Origin: Saccharothrix sp. NRRL B-16348
GTDB lineage: Bacteria; Actinomycetota; Actinomycetes; Mycobacteriales; Pseudonocardiaceae
Direction of reading: 5' to 3'
Assembly: GCF_001280085.1 (NCBI RefSeq)
Contig: NZ_LGED01000221.1
Span: 65,876-129,875, forward strand
DNA: 64,000 nucleotides
Part shown: positions 42,713 to 51,174 of the stretch, piece by piece
Position numbering within the stretch: position 1 is the stretch's first letter
Layout of the letters: each line of letters opens with the position of its first letter
The notes under the pieces: generated by a model
Databases searched by the model: none
Told to the model about the DNA's origin: nothing
The model's input: only the letters and a program-made list of their open reading frames with translations
Translations under genes and position numbers: made by a program

Positions 42713-43633
42713 TCACGACGGCGTTCCGCGCGCGCCGGTTCGGGCGGCGATGACGGTGTTGGCCGTGACGATGAGCCCGATGGCCGGCCAGTCGACCGGA
42801 GCGAGCGCTTCGCCGAGCGCCACCGTGCCGATGATCGCGGCGATCACCGGGTTCACGCTCATGAAGACGCCGAAGAAGTGAGCGGGAACCCGACGCAGCG
42901 CGAGCAGGTCGGCCAGGAACGGGACGGCCGACGACAGCAGACCCGCGGCGGCCGCGCACGCGACGGCGGACACCGTCGGCGGGTGCGTGACCAGTGCCGC
43001 GATCCCGATCGGCACGTACACCAGGGCGGACAGCGCCTCGGCCGCCGCCGAGCCCTCGACGCCCGACGTCCGGGCGCCGACGACCCGGTTGAGCAGGATG
43101 TACCCGGCCCAGCACGCGGCGGCGAGCAGTCCCAGGCCGACGCCGACGTAGTCCGTGGACGGTTGGGGACGGGTCAGGACCGCGACCCCCGCGGCGGCGA
43201 GCAGCGCGCACGCCACCGTGCTCGGGCGGCGGCTGCCGGCCACCGCCACCGCCAGCGGGCCCAGGAACTCCAGCGTCACGGCCAGACCGAGCCCCAGGCG
43301 CTCTATCGCGCTGTAGAGCGACAGGTTCATCGTGGCGAACACGGCGGCCAGCGCGACCACGGGCCACCACTGCCGCCGGGTGAACGACCGCAGCCGCGGC
43401 CGGCCGACGAGCACCAGCAACACCCCGGCCACCCACTGGCGGACCGCCACCACGCCGACCGGTCCGAGCACCGGGAACGCGAGGGCGCCGACGGCCGCGC
43501 CGGTCTGGTTCGCCAGCCCGCTGCCGAGCATCAGCGCGAGACCGGCGGCGCGACGGGCCGGCACGGGTCTGGCGCGTGTTTTGGTCTTCACGTCCCGAAG
43601 AGTCCGCCGTGTGCCGGCATTCTCAAAATGCAT
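42713..43633 (-). CDS. EamA/RhtA-type DMT exporter
   Basis: About 306-residue, ten-helix drug/metabolite transporter of the EamA family, most like amino-acid exporters such as RhtA (paired EamA halves, LGLGLAVTLEFLGPLAVAV and SAVPFLADLLALRRVPAHFFG). Start uncertain: ATG 43633 follows a -10-like TATAGA (43645-43650 on the minus strand) by 11 bases and fits a nearly leaderless transcript; GTG 43591 would begin closer to the first helix; ATG 43645 is also open. It is divergent from a LysR gene, the usual layout for LysR-controlled exporters. Substrate unknown. Confidence 0.85.
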   Translation of the reverse strand: MHFENAGTRRTLRDVKTKTRARPVPARRAAGLALMLGSGLANQTGAAVGALAFPVLGPVGVVAVRQWVAGVLLVLVGRPRLRSFTRRQWWPVVALAAVFATMNLSLYSAIERLGLGLAVTLEFLGPLAVAVAGSRRPSTVACALLAAAGVAVLTRPQPSTDYVGVGLGLLAAACWAGYILLNRVVGARTSGVEGSAAAEALSALVYVPIGIAALVTHPPTVSAVACAAAAGLLSSAVPFLADLLALRRVPAHFFGVFMSVNPVIAAIIGTVALGEALAPVDWPAIGLIVTANTVIAARTGARGTPS

Positions 43634-43660
43634 CTTGCACGGCATCTATACGCTGGACGC

Positions 43661-44545
43661 ATGGACGTGGAGCTGCGGCACCTCCGCTGCCTGATCGCGA
43701 TCGTCGACTCGGGCGGCTTCACCGACGCCGCCCGGGAACTCGGGACCTCCCAGCCGGCCGTCTCCCGGACCCTGGCCGCGCTGGAGCACGCGCTCGGCGT
43801 CCGGCTGCTGCGCCGCACCAGCCGGGAAGTCGTGCTCACCGCCGCGGGTGCGCGCGTGCTGACCCGTGCGCGGCGGGTGGTCGCGGAGGTCGAAGACCTG
43901 GCACGTGAGGCGAGGACGGGCCACGGCAGGCTCCGCGTCGGCCACGCGTGGGCCGCTTTGGGCGAGCACACCCTGGAGTTCCAGCGCCGCTGGACCGAAC
44001 GGCACCCCGACGTCCCGCTGCACCTGGTGCGCACGAACTCGCCGACGGGCGGTCTCGCCGAAGGGGCGTGCGACCTGGCCGTCGTGCGGACGCCGTCCGA
44101 CACCGCCGCGTTCGACACCAAGCGATTCGACCGGGCCGTCGTCGGTCTCGAATCGCGTTGTTGCGCTTTGGCCGCGGACGACCCGCTGGCCCGCCGCCGT
44201 CTGCTGCGCCTCAACGACCTCAGCGACCGCATCCTGGCCGTCGACCCGCGCACCGGCACGACCACGCCCGAGTTGTGGCCACCCGACCACCGTCCCCAGG
44301 TGGAGGAGACGCACGACGTGGACGATTGGCTGGCCGTGATCGCCACCGGTCGGTGCGTCGGCGTCACGGCCGAGAGCACGCTCGCCCAGTACCGGCGTCC
44401 CGGCATCGTCTTCCGCCGCCTGCGCGACGCGCCGCCGATCCCGGTGTGGCTGGTCTGGTGGCGTGACGACCCGCACCCGGCCAACCAGGACGTCGTCGGC
44501 CTGGTCGCCGAGCTCTACCGCGCGGCCGGCGGGACGGTGCGGTAG
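43661..44545 (+). CDS. LysR-family regulator
   Basis: 294-residue activator/repressor. The N-terminal winged helix is clear (LRHLRCLIAIVDSGGFTDAARELGTSQPAVSRTLAALE, in parts), followed by the LysR substrate-binding domain (GRLRVGHAWAALGEHTLEFQ, CDLAVVRTP). ATG at 43661 is 27 bp from the exporter start; the frame open far upstream (to 42878) is antisense to the exporter and not coding. The shared gap contains ATGC-N10-GCAT (43628-43645), a dyad of LysR-binding style overlapping the exporter promoter. Probably controls the exporter and itself. Confidence 0.9.
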   Translation: MDVELRHLRCLIAIVDSGGFTDAARELGTSQPAVSRTLAALEHALGVRLLRRTSREVVLTAAGARVLTRARRVVAEVEDLAREARTGHGRLRVGHAWAALGEHTLEFQRRWTERHPDVPLHLVRTNSPTGGLAEGACDLAVVRTPSDTAAFDTKRFDRAVVGLESRCCALAADDPLARRRLLRLNDLSDRILAVDPRTGTTTPELWPPDHRPQVEETHDVDDWLAVIATGRCVGVTAESTLAQYRRPGIVFRRLRDAPPIPVWLVWWRDDPHPANQDVVGLVAELYRAAGGTVR

Positions 44546-44592
44546 GGATAGCGGAAGGCGTTGTAGCGCAAGAGGATTGGCGCGGCGCGCGG

Positions 44593-45768
44593 TCAACGCT
44601 CCAGGGCTTGGGCGATGTCCTGCCACAGGTCGTCGGCGTCCTCGATGCCCACCGACAGCCGGATCGTGCCGCCGGTGATGCCGCTCGCGGTCAGCTGCTC
44701 CTCGTCCAGCTGCCGGTGCGACGTGCTGGCCGGGTGCAGCGCCAACGTCTCCGTGCCGCCCAACGACGGCGCGAGCCGGACCAGCTCGACGCCGGTGACG
44801 AACTTCCGGCCCGCCTCCACGTCCGCCACGTCGAACGAGAACGTGCTGCCGAACCCGTCGATGAACCGGGTCGCCACGGCGTGGCTGGGGTGCGTGTCGA
44901 GGCCGGGCCAGTGCACCACCCGCACCGCCGGGTGCGCGGCCAGGCGGCGGGCCAGGACTTCGGCGTTCTCCTCGTGCTTGCGGACGCGCAGCGCCAGGGT
45001 GCGCAGGCCGCGGATCGTGAGCCAGGCCGCGAACGGGTCGGGTGTGACGCCCAGTTCGACCGAGTGCTTCCAGGTGGAGCGGTACCGGGCGTCGTCGGCG
45101 AACACCGCGACGCCGCCGGTCACATCGCTGTGCCCGCCGAGGTACTTGGTGGTCGAGTGGACGACGACGTCCGCGCCGTGCTCGATCGGGCGGCACAGCA
45201 GGGGCGACGCGAACGTGTTGTCCACGACCACCAGCACGGCGTCCGGCACGGCGGCGCCGAGGGCGGGCAGGTCGCTGACGTGGCTGGTGGGGTTGGCGAT
45301 GGTCTCCAGGTAGAGCACCTTGGTCTCCGGCCGCAGCGCCGCGCGCACCTCGTCCGGGTCGTGGCCGCCGACGTACGTGACCGCGACGCCCCACCGCTCC
45401 TCCAGGTCGCGCAGCAGGGCGAGCGTGCCGCCGTAGAGCGCGCGTTGGGCGATCATGTGGTCGCCGGACCCGAGGTTGGCGAGCAGCACGGCGTTGATCG
45501 CGCCCATGCCCGACGAGGTGGCCAACGCCGCCGTGCCGCCTTCGAGCGACGCCACGGCGTTCTCCAGCGCCCGCACGGTCGGGTTGCCGAACCGCGTGTA
45601 GACGAACGCGCCGTCCGGCCTGTTCATCCCGTCGGCGAGGCTGTCGAGGTCGTCGAACGCGAAGCTGGAGGTCTGGTAGAGCGGCACGGACAAGGGCGTG
45701 CTGGTCAGCGCGGGAACCGAGGTGCGGGCGAGGCGGGTGTCAGCGTGCATGAAGCGAGCATCGGTCAT
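44593..45768 (-). CDS. trans-sulfuration family PLP enzyme (cystathionine gamma-synthase/lyase or methionine gamma-lyase type)
   Basis: 391-residue PLP-dependent enzyme. Family landmarks: YTRFGNPTVRALENAVASLEGG, the SSGMGAINAVLL phosphate loop, VVDNTFASPLLCRP, and the cofactor lysine in VVHSTTKYLGGHSDVTGG (Schiff base in STTKY). The residues do not let me separate synthase from lyase. Start ATG 45768; ATG 45750 is possible. It is divergent from a MocR regulator with a dyad in the 45-bp gap, so MocR probably controls it in response to PLP or an aminoacyl intermediate. Likely function: sulfur amino-acid catabolism or interconversion. Confidence 0.88.
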   Translation of the reverse strand: MTDARFMHADTRLARTSVPALTSTPLSVPLYQTSSFAFDDLDSLADGMNRPDGAFVYTRFGNPTVRALENAVASLEGGTAALATSSGMGAINAVLLANLGSGDHMIAQRALYGGTLALLRDLEERWGVAVTYVGGHDPDEVRAALRPETKVLYLETIANPTSHVSDLPALGAAVPDAVLVVVDNTFASPLLCRPIEHGADVVVHSTTKYLGGHSDVTGGVAVFADDARYRSTWKHSVELGVTPDPFAAWLTIRGLRTLALRVRKHEENAEVLARRLAAHPAVRVVHWPGLDTHPSHAVATRFIDGFGSTFSFDVADVEAGRKFVTGVELVRLAPSLGGTETLALHPASTSHRQLDEEQLTASGITGGTIRLSVGIEDADDLWQDIAQALER

Positions 45769-45782
45769 GAAGCGGTGTGGCT

Positions 45783-45811
45783 TGAGAGCCAATTCGCCTA
45801 GATTGGTCTCA
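45783..45811. promoter_or_regulatory. MocR operator dyad with overlapping promoter
   Basis: TGAGAGCCAAT (45783-45793) faces ATTGGTCTCA (45802-45811), an inverted repeat with one extra base in the left arm. TAGATT (45799-45804) would be the -10 of the MocR gene, nine bases before its ATG, so it lies between the half-sites. Confidence 0.55.
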
Positions 45812-45813
45812 TC

Positions 45814-47211
45814 ATGAAGCCAATCTCCGTGGACGACCTGGCGGGCAGGCTCGGGCGCTGGTCCGCCGGCCGCGGCTCGCTGTACCTGCTCCTGGCGGCA
45901 CGGCTGCGCGAGCTGATCGACGAAGGGCTGCTGCCGCCGGGGACCCTGCTGCCGCCCGATCGGTCGCTGGCCTCGGGTCTCGCCGTCGGGCGGACGACCG
46001 TGATCGCGGCGTACGACCTGCTCCGGCAGGAGGGTCGGCTGGACCGGCGGCGCGGCAGCGGCACGTGGGTGTCGTCGGGTGGCCGTGCGGCGGCGCGCGA
46101 GGAGACCGCGAACCCGATGTTCGTGAACCTGCTGGAACCGCCCGACGGCGTGCTCCAGTTCGCCTGCGCCGGGCCGATGACCCCGCCCGCGCGGCTGGTC
46201 GAGGCGCAGCGCCGGGCGGTGGACCGGCTGGCGGGCGAGGACCTGGGCTACCACCCGTCCGGGCACCCGGCGTTGCGCGCGGCGCTCGCCGCCCGGTACC
46301 GCGACCTCGGCGTGCCGACGACCGCGGGCCAGGTCCTGGTGACGACGGGGGCGCAGCAGGCGTTGGCGCTGCTGACGCGCGCGCTCGTGCGGCCGGGTGA
46401 CGAGGTGCTGGTGGAGGCGCCGACGTACCCCGGGGCGCTGGACCTGTTCCGGGAGGTCGGCGCGGTGGTCCGCGCGGACGACGACCTCGCGGGCGCGCTG
46501 GGCCGCGGCACGCCGGCGTTGGTGTACGCGATGCCCGCGTTCCGCAACCCCACCGGCTCGTCGATGAGCCCGTTGGAGCGGGCGCGCCTGATCCGGTCGG
46601 CCGGCGACGTGCCGCTGGTGTTCGACGAGGTGCTGGCCGACCTGGACCTGAGCGGCGCCCCGGCGCCGCCGCCCGTTCCCGGCGTCATCACGGTGGGGTC
46701 GCTGAGCAAGGTGGTGTGGGGCGGGCTGCGGGTCGGCTGGGTGCGGGCCGACGCGGCGCTCGTCGCCCGGCTGGCGCGGTTCAAGGCGGTGCACGACCTG
46801 GGCAGCGCGGTGCTGGACCAGTGGGCGGCGGTCGAGTTGCTGGCGGACTTCGCCGCCGTGCGGTCGGAGCGCGTCACGGCGTTGCGGCGGCAGCACGACC
46901 ACCTGTGCGCGCGGTTGCGCGAGGAGTTGCCGGAGTGGGAGTTCGCGCACGCCGAGGGCGGCCAGACGCTGTGGGTGCGGCTGCCCGGCTCGGACGCCGC
47001 GTCGTACGCCCAGGTGGCGTTGCGGCACGGGGTGGCCGTGCTGCCCGGCGGCTCGCTCGACCCGACCGGCGGCAGCGCCGACCGGCTGCGGCTGCCGTTC
47101 ACCGCCGAACCGCCGGTGATCAGCGCCGCCGTGGCCGCGCTGGCCGCCGCCTGGCGCGCCTTCGGCGCCGAGTCGACCCGCCGGCCGCTCGTGCCGTCGA
47201 TGTCGGTCTAG
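45814..47211 (+). CDS. MocR-type regulator (GntR-aminotransferase fusion)
   Basis: 465-residue MocR/PdxR-family regulator. Residues about 18-85 are a GntR winged helix (LLAARLRELIDEGLLPPGTLLPPDRSLASGLAVGRTTVIAAYDLL, in parts). Residues about 110-460 are a fold-type-I aminotransferase domain with the PLP lysine in VGSLSKVVWGGLRVGW and conserved YAMPAFRNPTGSSMS and DEVLADL. Start ATG 45814 without ribosome site, leaderless-style. Divergent from the trans-sulfuration enzyme, which it probably regulates; in other bacteria MocR proteins control neighbouring PLP or amino-acid genes. Confidence 0.92.
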   Translation: MKPISVDDLAGRLGRWSAGRGSLYLLLAARLRELIDEGLLPPGTLLPPDRSLASGLAVGRTTVIAAYDLLRQEGRLDRRRGSGTWVSSGGRAAAREETANPMFVNLLEPPDGVLQFACAGPMTPPARLVEAQRRAVDRLAGEDLGYHPSGHPALRAALAARYRDLGVPTTAGQVLVTTGAQQALALLTRALVRPGDEVLVEAPTYPGALDLFREVGAVVRADDDLAGALGRGTPALVYAMPAFRNPTGSSMSPLERARLIRSAGDVPLVFDEVLADLDLSGAPAPPPVPGVITVGSLSKVVWGGLRVGWVRADAALVARLARFKAVHDLGSAVLDQWAAVELLADFAAVRSERVTALRRQHDHLCARLREELPEWEFAHAEGGQTLWVRLPGSDAASYAQVALRHGVAVLPGGSLDPTGGSADRLRLPFTAEPPVISAAVAALAAAWRAFGAESTRRPLVPSMSV

Positions 47212-47223
47212 CGAGCCGGGAAT

Positions 47224-47257
47224 GGTCGGCGCCACCGTGGCCGCGGCGGCGCCGACC
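47224..47257. terminator. bidirectional terminator between MocR and CopZ-like genes
   Basis: GGTCGGCGCC (47224-47233) pairs perfectly with GGCGCCGACC (47248-47257). Lies between two convergent stops at 47211 and 47263. Confidence 0.8.
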
Positions 47258-47262
47258 TGGCT

Positions 47263-47505
47263 TCACGCGCGTTCGAGCACGTAGCCCGCGCCCTTGACCG
47301 CGGCGGTGATCGCCTCGACGTCGGTCGAGCCCACGACGCGCAGCGTGGCGGCGTCGAGGTCGAGCTTGACCCTGGTGACACCGGCCACCCGCCGGGCCGC
47401 GTTGGTCACGTTGGCCGCGCACCCCTCGCAGGTCATGCCCTTGACCACGAAGTCGATCCCGGCCTGCTGCGCCTCGTCGGAGAGCGCGCCATTCTGCTCG
47501 GACAT
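47263..47505 (-). CDS. copZ: CopZ-like HMA-domain metallochaperone
   Basis: 80-residue cytosolic protein made of one heavy-metal-associated domain. The metal-binding GMTCEGC motif gives Cys26 and Cys29; the ferredoxin-like beta-alpha-beta pattern continues to VKGAGYVLERA. It would bind Cu(I) and pass it to a P-type ATPase or repressor. GGAGGATG lies upstream of ATG 47505. A CsoR-like palindrome is 21-39 bp upstream. No copA or csoR gene is adjacent, so this copy is orphaned from its usual operon partners. Confidence 0.9.
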   Translation of the reverse strand: MSEQNGALSDEAQQAGIDFVVKGMTCEGCAANVTNAARRVAGVTRVKLDLDAATLRVVGSTDVEAITAAVKGAGYVLERA

Positions 47506-47525
47506 TGCGGTCCATCCTCCGCTTC

Positions 47526-47544
47526 CATACCCACCAGGGGTATG
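47526..47544 (-). promoter_or_regulatory. CsoR-like copper operator
   Basis: CATACCCACCAGGGGTATG is an inverted repeat with ATACC/GGTAT arms, matching the actinobacterial CsoR operator type (TACCC...GGGTA). It is 21 bp upstream of the copZ start. Confidence 0.65.
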
Positions 47545-47666
47545 ACACCGAGCCTACCGCCCGTGCCGCGGCCGAACCTCTCGCAGATTGCGCTGTTCGC
47601 GGCGGGCGGTCACATCCACCCGGCGTCGCGGATCACTCGGGGAGGCCACCGCGCGGCGGCCCCGCG

Positions 47667-48899
47667 TCAGGAGATGCCGCCGTCGCAGCCCGCGTCCCGG
47701 ACGCCGCCCTGGATCCACGGGAGGTTCACCTTGCGGAACGCGATCGAGCGGTGCGAGGTGGAGCTCGACGAGGTGTTCTCGTTGACCTCGATCAACGCGC
47801 CGACGTGGTAGTCGGCGGTCTTGACGATGCTGGAGTAGCCGCCCTCGCGGTAGCTGCCACCCTCGCCCGGCAGCGGCGCGTCCGAGAACGGTCGGCTGTA
47901 GGCCCAGGTGCGGCCCTCGTCCTCGCTCATCCGGATCCGCATCTTGGTGCGGGTCTCGGTGCTGGCGGAGTTCACGAACGCCAGCCGGGCGGGCGCGTCG
48001 GCGTTGTAGCGCATGGTCGAGCCCTCGTTCACCGGGTCGAGCAGGCAGCTCGCCGGGGCGAACGGCCGGAAGCCGGACTCGATCGTGCCGCGGGTGACCC
48101 AGCGCCGCTCCTGGATCGCCGCGGTCGCCGACGTGGGCCGGTCGTTGCGGTACAGCTCGCCGTTGGACAGCTCCAGCACGGTGGACTCGCCGGTCTGCTC
48201 CATCGCCGCGCCCGTGGTGGTGCGCAGCGGCGCCGACTTCCACGTCACGCCGTGGTCGTCGCTGTAGATGTTGCGGTGCTGCGCGGGGATCACCAGGCGG
48301 CCGGCGTTGCGGTAGGTGGTCTGGACGCCGACGCCGGGACCGACCGCGTCCCAGTTCCAGCTCCGGCCGTCGGCCAGCGTCCGGGGCTTGAGGGTGGCGG
48401 ACATGTTCGCCGGCGCCGCCCAGGTGTTGCCGTTGTCGGCGCTGGAGGTCAGCCACACCTGCCGGTCGTCCCACGAGTCCACCGGCGAGTGCCCCTCGGG
48501 CTGGTGGTTGAGGAACAGCCAGATCTTGTTGTTGGAGCGGTCGACCACCGCGGTGGGGTTGCCCCACGTGCCCTGGCCTGCGCCCACCACCTCGCGCAGG
48601 GTCGACCAGGTCGCGCCGTTGTCGTCGGACACCTTGTAGACCAGGTTGATGTTGCCGAAGTCGGCGTTGTCCGCGGCACGGCCCTCGACGAACGCGATCA
48701 GCCGGTCGGTGTTCGTGCGGATCAACGACGGGATGCGGAACGAGTGGTACCGGAGCCCGTTGAGCACGTCGGAGCCGCCGCCGTCGAAGATGACCTTCTC
48801 GGAGTGCGACTGCGCCGCAGAGGCCTGCTGCCCCGACGCGGGCGCCGCGGTGGCGACCAACAAGGCGACGACCACACCGCACGTCCGCAACAGCGACAT
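47667..48899 (-). CDS. secreted exo-sialidase (BNR/Asp-box)
   Basis: 410-residue exported GH33-type sialidase that releases terminal sialic acids. Signal peptide about 1-27 (CGVVVALLVATAAPASG). Landmarks: FRIPSLIRT (the first arginine of the triad), four Asp-boxes (SDDNGATWS, SADNGNTWA, SDDHGVTWK, SEDEGRTWA), and the catalytic Glu/Tyr region near the C-terminus (GEGGSYREGGYSSIV). Start ATG 48899 with GGGGGAG eight bases upstream; the longer frame to 49022 lacks support. No sialic-acid catabolic genes are in the window. Monocistronic; the upstream gap holds two terminator hairpins. Confidence 0.9.
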   Translation of the reverse strand: MSLLRTCGVVVALLVATAAPASGQQASAAQSHSEKVIFDGGGSDVLNGLRYHSFRIPSLIRTNTDRLIAFVEGRAADNADFGNINLVYKVSDDNGATWSTLREVVGAGQGTWGNPTAVVDRSNNKIWLFLNHQPEGHSPVDSWDDRQVWLTSSADNGNTWAAPANMSATLKPRTLADGRSWNWDAVGPGVGVQTTYRNAGRLVIPAQHRNIYSDDHGVTWKSAPLRTTTGAAMEQTGESTVLELSNGELYRNDRPTSATAAIQERRWVTRGTIESGFRPFAPASCLLDPVNEGSTMRYNADAPARLAFVNSASTETRTKMRIRMSEDEGRTWAYSRPFSDAPLPGEGGSYREGGYSSIVKTADYHVGALIEVNENTSSSSTSHRSIAFRKVNLPWIQGGVRDAGCDGGIS

Positions 48900-49005
48900 C
48901 TGGGCACTCCCCCGGTCCGGGCTCAGACGAAACTTCTGGCCCAACATAGCCAGGATCACGAAAATTCGTAACCACCCAGGGTTGGCCGCGGCGTGAACGA
49001 CGCGT

Positions 49006-49047
49006 GACGACGACCGCTTCACCCACGGTGGGCGAGCGGTCGTCGTC
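49006..49047. terminator. hairpin between sialidase and GDSL genes (first)
   Basis: GACGACGACCGCT (49006-49018) pairs perfectly with AGCGGTCGTCGTC (49035-49047); the loop contains its own CACC/GGTG mini-hairpin. Confidence 0.7.
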
Positions 49048-49058
49048 GAACGCGGGGT

Positions 49059-49090
49059 GCGGGGCCGCCCGGTGTCGGAGGCGGCCCCGC
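49059..49090. terminator. hairpin after the GDSL gene (second)
   Basis: GCGGGGCCGCC (49059-49069) pairs perfectly with GGCGGCCCCGC (49080-49090), six bases past the GDSL stop on the minus strand. Confidence 0.75.
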
Positions 49091-49095
49091 GGTCG

Positions 49096-50349
49096 TCACC
49101 GGAACAGGCGCAGTGGCACGGCCGCCGCCATCGCGGCCATGCCGGCGTCGTTCGGGTGGAGGTGGTCGCCGCTGTCGTAGGCGGGCAGCAGGCGGTCGGG
49201 TTGTGCCGGGTCGCGGACGGCGCGGTCGAAGTCGATCACGCCGTCGTACTCGCCGCCGGTGCGGATCCAGTGGTTGACGGCTTGGCGCGCGGCCTCGTTC
49301 TCGGGGCTGAAGAAGCCGAACGTGTCGTCGCGGAACGGCGTGATGGTGCCGCCGTGGATCCGCAGGCCCTGCGCGTGGGCGCGGGCGATCAGCTGCCGGT
49401 GCGCGCCGATGATGTCCTGCGCCGTCACCTTCTCCGACAGCGGCGCGCTCGTGCCGGGGTGGCCGAGGTCGTTGACGCCGAGCAGCACGACCACGTGCCC
49501 GACACCGGGCTGGGCCAGCACGTCACGGTCGAAGCGGCGCAGCGCGGCCTGCCCGAAGTACGCCGCGTAGCCCTCCGCCGGGTGGCCGACGGGCGGGTTC
49601 GGGTCGTGCAGCAGCCGGTTGCCGCTGATGCCCTCGTTCACCACGCCGAGGTGCCGCAGCCCGCGCTCGTCCTGGAACCGCCGGGCGAGGACGTCGGGCC
49701 AACGCCGGTTCGCGCCGCGGGTGGTCTCCGCGCCGTCGGTGATGGAGTCGCCGAACGCCACCACGGTCGAGCCGCGCTTGGCGCCCGTGACGCTGACGCC
49801 GGTGAGGAAGTGCCACTTGCCGAGCACGGCGGTCGGGGTGATCTCCGCGCGGCCGGTGACGTTGCCCGCCGCCACGTACCCGTCCTGGTAGGGGAACGCG
49901 TGCACGGTGTTGCCGGGCGTGCGCCGCGGCAGGTGGATGCTGATCACGAGGTCGGAGTCGGCCTCGACGGGCAGCGCCACCGGGTCGCTGAGCAGCGGCG
50001 TGCCGGGCGGCAGGGTCGCGGACGGCCGGCCGCCGAACGTCAGCCGCCGGTCGCTGCCGGGCTGGACCGACGAACCGGTGCCCGCCCGCCGTGCGACGTG
50101 CGCCTCACCGATCACCAGCGGCTCGGCGCCGAACTCGTTGGACAGCCGCACGCGGACCGAGCTGCCGCCGACGCTGAGGTGCACGACCTGGCGCAGGGTC
50201 TGGTCCTCGAACGCCGTGGTGTCGGAGGCGGGCACGGTGGTGGGCGAGGTCGCCCAGGCGCCGACCCAGGTCGACCGCGGCGACGCGGAGGCCGTGGTCG
50301 GCAGCAGGAGCAGCAGGGCGGCCAACGCCGCCGTCATCGAACGCTTCAC
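49096..50349 (-). CDS. secreted SGNH/GDSL hydrolase
   Basis: 417-residue exported esterase. Signal peptide 1-22. After a beta-rich N-terminal domain (about 25-190, STWVGAWATSP; VRVRLSNEFG), the SGNH core shows block I AFGDSITDGAE (Ser near 202), block II GISGNRLLHD, block III LLGVNDLGHPG and block V DHLHPNDAG. The layout matches secreted GDSL esterases active on polysaccharide or lipid esters. GTG 50349 (ATG 50337 possible). Thirteen bases separate it from the polysaccharide deacetylase upstream, so the two form an operon, suggesting de-esterification and deacetylation of the same carbohydrate. Confidence 0.88.
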   Translation of the reverse strand: MKRSMTAALAALLLLLPTTASASPRSTWVGAWATSPTTVPASDTTAFEDQTLRQVVHLSVGGSSVRVRLSNEFGAEPLVIGEAHVARRAGTGSSVQPGSDRRLTFGGRPSATLPPGTPLLSDPVALPVEADSDLVISIHLPRRTPGNTVHAFPYQDGYVAAGNVTGRAEITPTAVLGKWHFLTGVSVTGAKRGSTVVAFGDSITDGAETTRGANRRWPDVLARRFQDERGLRHLGVVNEGISGNRLLHDPNPPVGHPAEGYAAYFGQAALRRFDRDVLAQPGVGHVVVLLGVNDLGHPGTSAPLSEKVTAQDIIGAHRQLIARAHAQGLRIHGGTITPFRDDTFGFFSPENEAARQAVNHWIRTGGEYDGVIDFDRAVRDPAQPDRLLPAYDSGDHLHPNDAGMAAMAAAVPLRLFR

Positions 50350-50362
50350 GGTTGCGGACCCC

Positions 50363-51031
50363 TCAGCGGCGGGCGGGACGGTCGAAGCGCCAGCCGTCGG
50401 CGCGCAGTTCGGGGATCAGCCGGGCCACCGCGTCCACGGTCTGGCCGCGCTCGTTCGGGCCGTCGTGCATGAGGACCACGGCGCCGTCCGTGAGGCCGTC
50501 CTTCACCCGGCGCACCAGCTCGTCGACGCCCGGCGGCTCCCAGTCGCCGATGGCGAGCTTCCAGCCGAGCGAGGTCATGCCGAGCTTGGCCGCGACCTGC
50601 GGGCTCTGCCCCCAGCTGCCGTAGGGCGCGCGGAAGTAGCGGATCGGCACGCCCGGCGCGGCGCGGTGGATGGCGGCGCTGGTCTGCCTCAGGTCGGCCT
50701 CGATCTGCTCGGACGTCCACTCGCCCATGTTGTCGTGGTGCATGCTGTGGTTGCAGAGGATGTGCCCGCCGGCGACGATCTTGCGCACCAGCTGCGGGTT
50801 GGCCTCGACGTAGTCGCCCCAGAGGCAGAACACGGCCTTGACGTGGTGGCGGCGCAGCACTTCGAGCAGGCGCGGGGTGTCGGCCGGGTTGGGGCCATCG
50901 TCGAAGGTGAACGCGACCGTGCGGCCACCGTGCTTGGTGGAGTCGACGATCACCGGTTCGGCCGCGCTCGCCGGCGCCGAGCTCAAGCCGAGCACCAGGC
51001 CCGTGGTCAGCAACACCGTTCTCCACCGCAT
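50363..51031 (-). CDS. secreted polysaccharide deacetylase (CE4, NodB domain)
   Basis: 222-residue exported metal-dependent deacetylase. Signal peptide 1-23. NodB motifs: TFDDGPNP (catalytic base Asp and metal Asp), HSMHHDNM (metal His pair), RAPYGSWG (motif 3) and a C-terminal LMHDGPNER. Acts on chitin/xylan-type N- or O-acetyl groups or on peptidoglycan. ATG at 51031 with AAGGGG upstream. First gene of an operon with the GDSL hydrolase. Confidence 0.9.
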   Translation of the reverse strand: MRWRTVLLTTGLVLGLSSAPASAAEPVIVDSTKHGGRTVAFTFDDGPNPADTPRLLEVLRRHHVKAVFCLWGDYVEANPQLVRKIVAGGHILCNHSMHHDNMGEWTSEQIEADLRQTSAAIHRAAPGVPIRYFRAPYGSWGQSPQVAAKLGMTSLGWKLAIGDWEPPGVDELVRRVKDGLTDGAVVLMHDGPNERGQTVDAVARLIPELRADGWRFDRPARR

Positions 51032-51174
51032 CGTGAAACCCCTTCCGTCGGACGAGCGCTGTCACTATCCGGTCGGGATCAACCCGCCTACCAGACGTTT
51101 CGCGGAAGTTTCGGGTCTCAACTGGCCGTCACCGCAAGGGAAATCGGCACGCTCGACGGACACCGCGGGCGGGC

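Noticed and set aside
45769..47235. Upstream extension of the trans-sulfuration frame across the MocR gene
   Set aside because: The extension is antisense to a well-supported MocR gene and has no PLP-enzyme similarity; the enzyme family starts near 45768.
47667..48899. Sialic acid utilisation locus
   Set aside because: Only the sialidase is present; no N-acetylneuraminate lyase, kinase, epimerase or transporter gene is nearby.
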